8,085 bases of DNA from CAYJIL01 sp964370235 (GTDB taxonomy: Bacteria > Bacteroidota > Bacteroidia > Bacteroidales > Rikenellaceae), in the NCBI GenBank assembly GCA_964370235.1, contig CAYJIL010000099.1:1-8085 (forward strand), written 5' to 3'. Position 1 is the stretch's first letter; each line of letters opens with the position of its first letter. Below are positions 6,241 through 8,085 of the stretch, in pieces. The notes beneath the pieces are model-generated. The model was not told the DNA's origin. It saw only the letters and a program-made list of their open reading frames with translations, and ran no database searches. The translations under genes were made by a program, and so were the position numbers.

Positions 6241-6300
6241 ACAGCAAAAAAAATATTAAAAAAAGTGTATGTGAAATGGATAACAATACGAAATTATTTA

Positions 6301-6308
6301 TATCTTTG
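6301..6308 (+). promoter_or_regulatory. pckA promoter -7 box
   Basis: TATCTTTG is an exact Bacteroidetes -7 element on the plus strand. The matching -33 TTTG is absent at 19 bases (GGAT at 6278-6281), which suggests a weaker or activator-dependent promoter. The predicted start near 6315 leaves a leader of about 110 AT-rich bases with no strong hairpin or Shine-Dalgarno site before the ATG at 6426. Confidence 0.6.
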
Positions 6309-6425
6309 TAAAAAGCAATTAATCTATAACCTAAAACACTATTTTCAGTTTACGCCAATAAGCAACCCAACAATATAGGAAAAGCAATCAATATCAAATA
6401 TTACTAACAATTTAAATTCAGAGTT

Positions 6426-8006
6426 ATGAGCAAAATTGATTTAAGTAAGTACGGTATCACAGGTGTTAATGAAATTATTCACAACCCAAGCTATCAACAG
6501 CTATTCGAAGAGGAGACAAACCCAAACCTAGAGGGCAACGAAAAAAGCGTTGTTACTTCGACTGGTGCTGTGTGTGTAAACACAGGTATTTTCACGGGAC
6601 GCTCCCCAAAGGATAAGTACACGGTTAAAGATGACTCCACGACAGATTTTTGGTTTGATGGTAAAGTTAATGTTGCCATGACACCAGAGGTTTTTGACAA
6701 ACTGGAGACTCTTGCAAAAAATCAGCTGTCTAACCACGACAGACTATTTGTTATTGACGGATATTGCGGCACAAACCTAGATACTCGCATGAAGGTGCGT
6801 TTTATCATGGAAACTGCTTGGCAAGCTCACTTTGTTACAAATATGTTTATCCGCCCATCACATTACGATTTAGCAAACTTTGGCGAGCCCGACTTCGTGG
6901 TTCTTAATGCTGCTAAATGTGTTAATCCAGACTGGAAAGAGATGGGGCTAAATTCGGAGAATTTTGTTGCTTTTAACCTTACTAAGAGACTACAAGTTAT
7001 TGGTGGTACTTGGTATGGTGGCGAGATGAAAAAAGGTCTTTTTGGTATAATGAATTACTATATGCCACTAAAGGGTATTTCGTCGATGCACTGCTCGGCT
7101 AACGTAGGCGAAGATGGCGATGTAGCACTATTCTTTGGACTATCGGGCACTGGCAAAACTACCCTATCTGCCGACCCTAAGCGTTATTTGATTGGTGACG
7201 ACGAGCATGGCTGGGACGACCACGGTATATTCAACTACGAGGGAGGATGTTATGCCAAGACAATTCACCTGACCGAAGAGAACGAACCAGATATTTGGCG
7301 TGCCATCAAACGTGATGCACTGCTAGAGAACGTAACCATTAGCCCCGAAGGTGTGCCAAACTACGACGATGACTCTATAACAGAGAACACACGTGTATCA
7401 TATCCAATACACCACATCTCAAAGATTGTTCTTCCGTCACGTGCGGGGCACGCTAGCAAGATTATCTATCTTTCGGCAGACGCATTTGGAGTGTTACCTC
7501 CGGTTTCGATACTTGACGAAAAGTCGGCACAATACTACTTCTTGTGTGGATATACGTCTAAACTAGCAGGTACTGAGCGTGGTATCACAGAGCCTACACC
7601 ATCATTCTCACCAGCCTTTGGCGAGGCATTCCTTACTCTACACCCAACAGTGTATGCTAAGGTACTAGCAGAAAAGATGGAAGAGCACAACGCACACGCA
7701 TATCTTGTAAACACAGGCTGGGACGGAACAGGCAAGCGCATTTCGCTTAAAGAGACTCGTGCCATTATTGATGCCATACTAGATGGCTCTATTGACAAGG
7801 CAGAGACTATGCACGTTCCTATCTTGAATATGACGGCTCCGGTTTCGCTACCGGGAGTAGGCGATATTCTTGACCCACGTTCTAGTTATAGCGATGTGAG
7901 CGAGTGGGAGACTAAAGCTAAGTCACTAGCTAGCAAGTTTATCAAAAACTTTGAAAAATATTTACCAGAGGGCGAAGGACTTATCGCATCGGGACCACAG
8001 CTATAA
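6426..8006 (+). CDS. pckA: Phosphoenolpyruvate carboxykinase (ATP)
   Basis: Interconverts oxaloacetate + ATP and phosphoenolpyruvate + CO2 + ADP in the cytoplasm. In gut Bacteroidetes it usually runs in the carboxylating direction toward succinate, as well as serving gluconeogenesis. The 526 residues agree with the ATP-dependent family (about 530-540). Visible sites: TGRSPKDKY (57-65, substrate arginine 59), GGEMKKG (198-204, metal-binding lysine), MHCSANVG (221-228, metal histidine 222), P-loop GLSGTGKT (238-245), GDDEHGWDD (257-265, metal aspartates) and NTRVSYPI (321-328). All catalytic residues are present. The ATG 6426 start gives the standard N-terminus, MSKIDLSKYGITGV. It is divergent from rimP and appears to be transcribed alone; no clear terminator is seen before the window end. 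Confidence 0.98.
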   Translation: MSKIDLSKYGITGVNEIIHNPSYQQLFEEETNPNLEGNEKSVVTSTGAVCVNTGIFTGRSPKDKYTVKDDSTTDFWFDGKVNVAMTPEVFDKLETLAKNQLSNHDRLFVIDGYCGTNLDTRMKVRFIMETAWQAHFVTNMFIRPSHYDLANFGEPDFVVLNAAKCVNPDWKEMGLNSENFVAFNLTKRLQVIGGTWYGGEMKKGLFGIMNYYMPLKGISSMHCSANVGEDGDVALFFGLSGTGKTTLSADPKRYLIGDDEHGWDDHGIFNYEGGCYAKTIHLTEENEPDIWRAIKRDALLENVTISPEGVPNYDDDSITENTRVSYPIHHISKIVLPSRAGHASKIIYLSADAFGVLPPVSILDEKSAQYYFLCGYTSKLAGTERGITEPTPSFSPAFGEAFLTLHPTVYAKVLAEKMEEHNAHAYLVNTGWDGTGKRISLKETRAIIDAILDGSIDKAETMHVPILNMTAPVSLPGVGDILDPRSSYSDVSEWETKAKSLASKFIKNFEKYLPEGEGLIASGPQL

Positions 8007-8032
8007 CACATATTAGCTATGATAAATAAAAA

Positions 8033-8085
8033 ATGAAACTGTCTCAAAAACATTTTTGTCACTTCCTGAATCGCATAAATACTCA
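8033..8085 (+). CDS. Possible start of another ORF, or IS edge (partial)
   Basis: An ATG at 8033, 26 bases after the pckA stop, opens a frame (MKLSQKHFCHFLNRINT) that runs to the window end without a stop. Seventeen codons are too few to identify a family. The sequence GAAACTGTCTCAAAA at 8035-8049 resembles terminal inverted repeats of several insertion sequences, so this may instead be an IS boundary. Neither reading can be settled here. Confidence 0.2.
   Translation, partial: MKLSQKHFCHFLNRINT

Noticed and set aside
6494..7798. Minus-strand ORFs opposite pckA
   Set aside because: Antisense shadows of a fully conserved pckA frame; no independent support.

Overview
The window looks like a chromosomal housekeeping segment from an AT-rich member of the Bacteroidetes, probably Bacteroidales. 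Three things support this. The 16S rRNA start reads GATGAACGCTAGCGGCAGG. The RimP, NusA, IF2 and PEP carboxykinase proteins look like Bacteroidales versions. Three promoters match the Bacteroidetes form TTTG-N19-TAnnTTTG exactly, and a fourth has a perfect -7 box. Genus cannot be fixed from this sequence.

Layout, left to right. Bases 1-48 are the 5' end of a 16S rRNA gene on the minus strand, running off the window. Its leader and two tandem promoters (P1 206-236, P2 313-343) follow, with phased T-tracts upstream of P2. Bases 383-1150 hold no convincing gene. They are AT-rich and carry five copies of a CTATATATA-AGGA motif, four inside this stretch and one just past it at 1196-1209. Bases 1151-1194 are an intrinsic terminator closing a minus-strand operon transcribed in the order rimP, nusA, infB (6067 down to 1219). 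infB is interrupted by exactly 100 N (3658-3757), a scaffold gap inside a Pro/Glu/Lys/Ala-rich repeat, so the gene is almost certainly intact in the organism. The nusA-infB spacer (4175-4335) has four hairpins and a 19-codon cysteine-rich upstream ORF. The rimP promoter is followed at once by a terminator-like hairpin.

Divergently, on the plus strand, pckA (6426-8006) has its own promoter. The last 79 bases hold the possible start of another ORF or the edge of an insertion sequence.

How the parts relate: RimP (30S maturation), NusA (elongation, pausing, rRNA antitermination) and IF2 (initiation) form the classic transcription/translation operon, placed directly upstream of an rRNA operon on the same strand. 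PckA is an unrelated central-carbon gene sharing only the divergent promoter region. I found no novel defence or mobile system. The most interesting leads are regulatory: the rimP leader hairpin, the infB leader and the repeated TATATATA motif.
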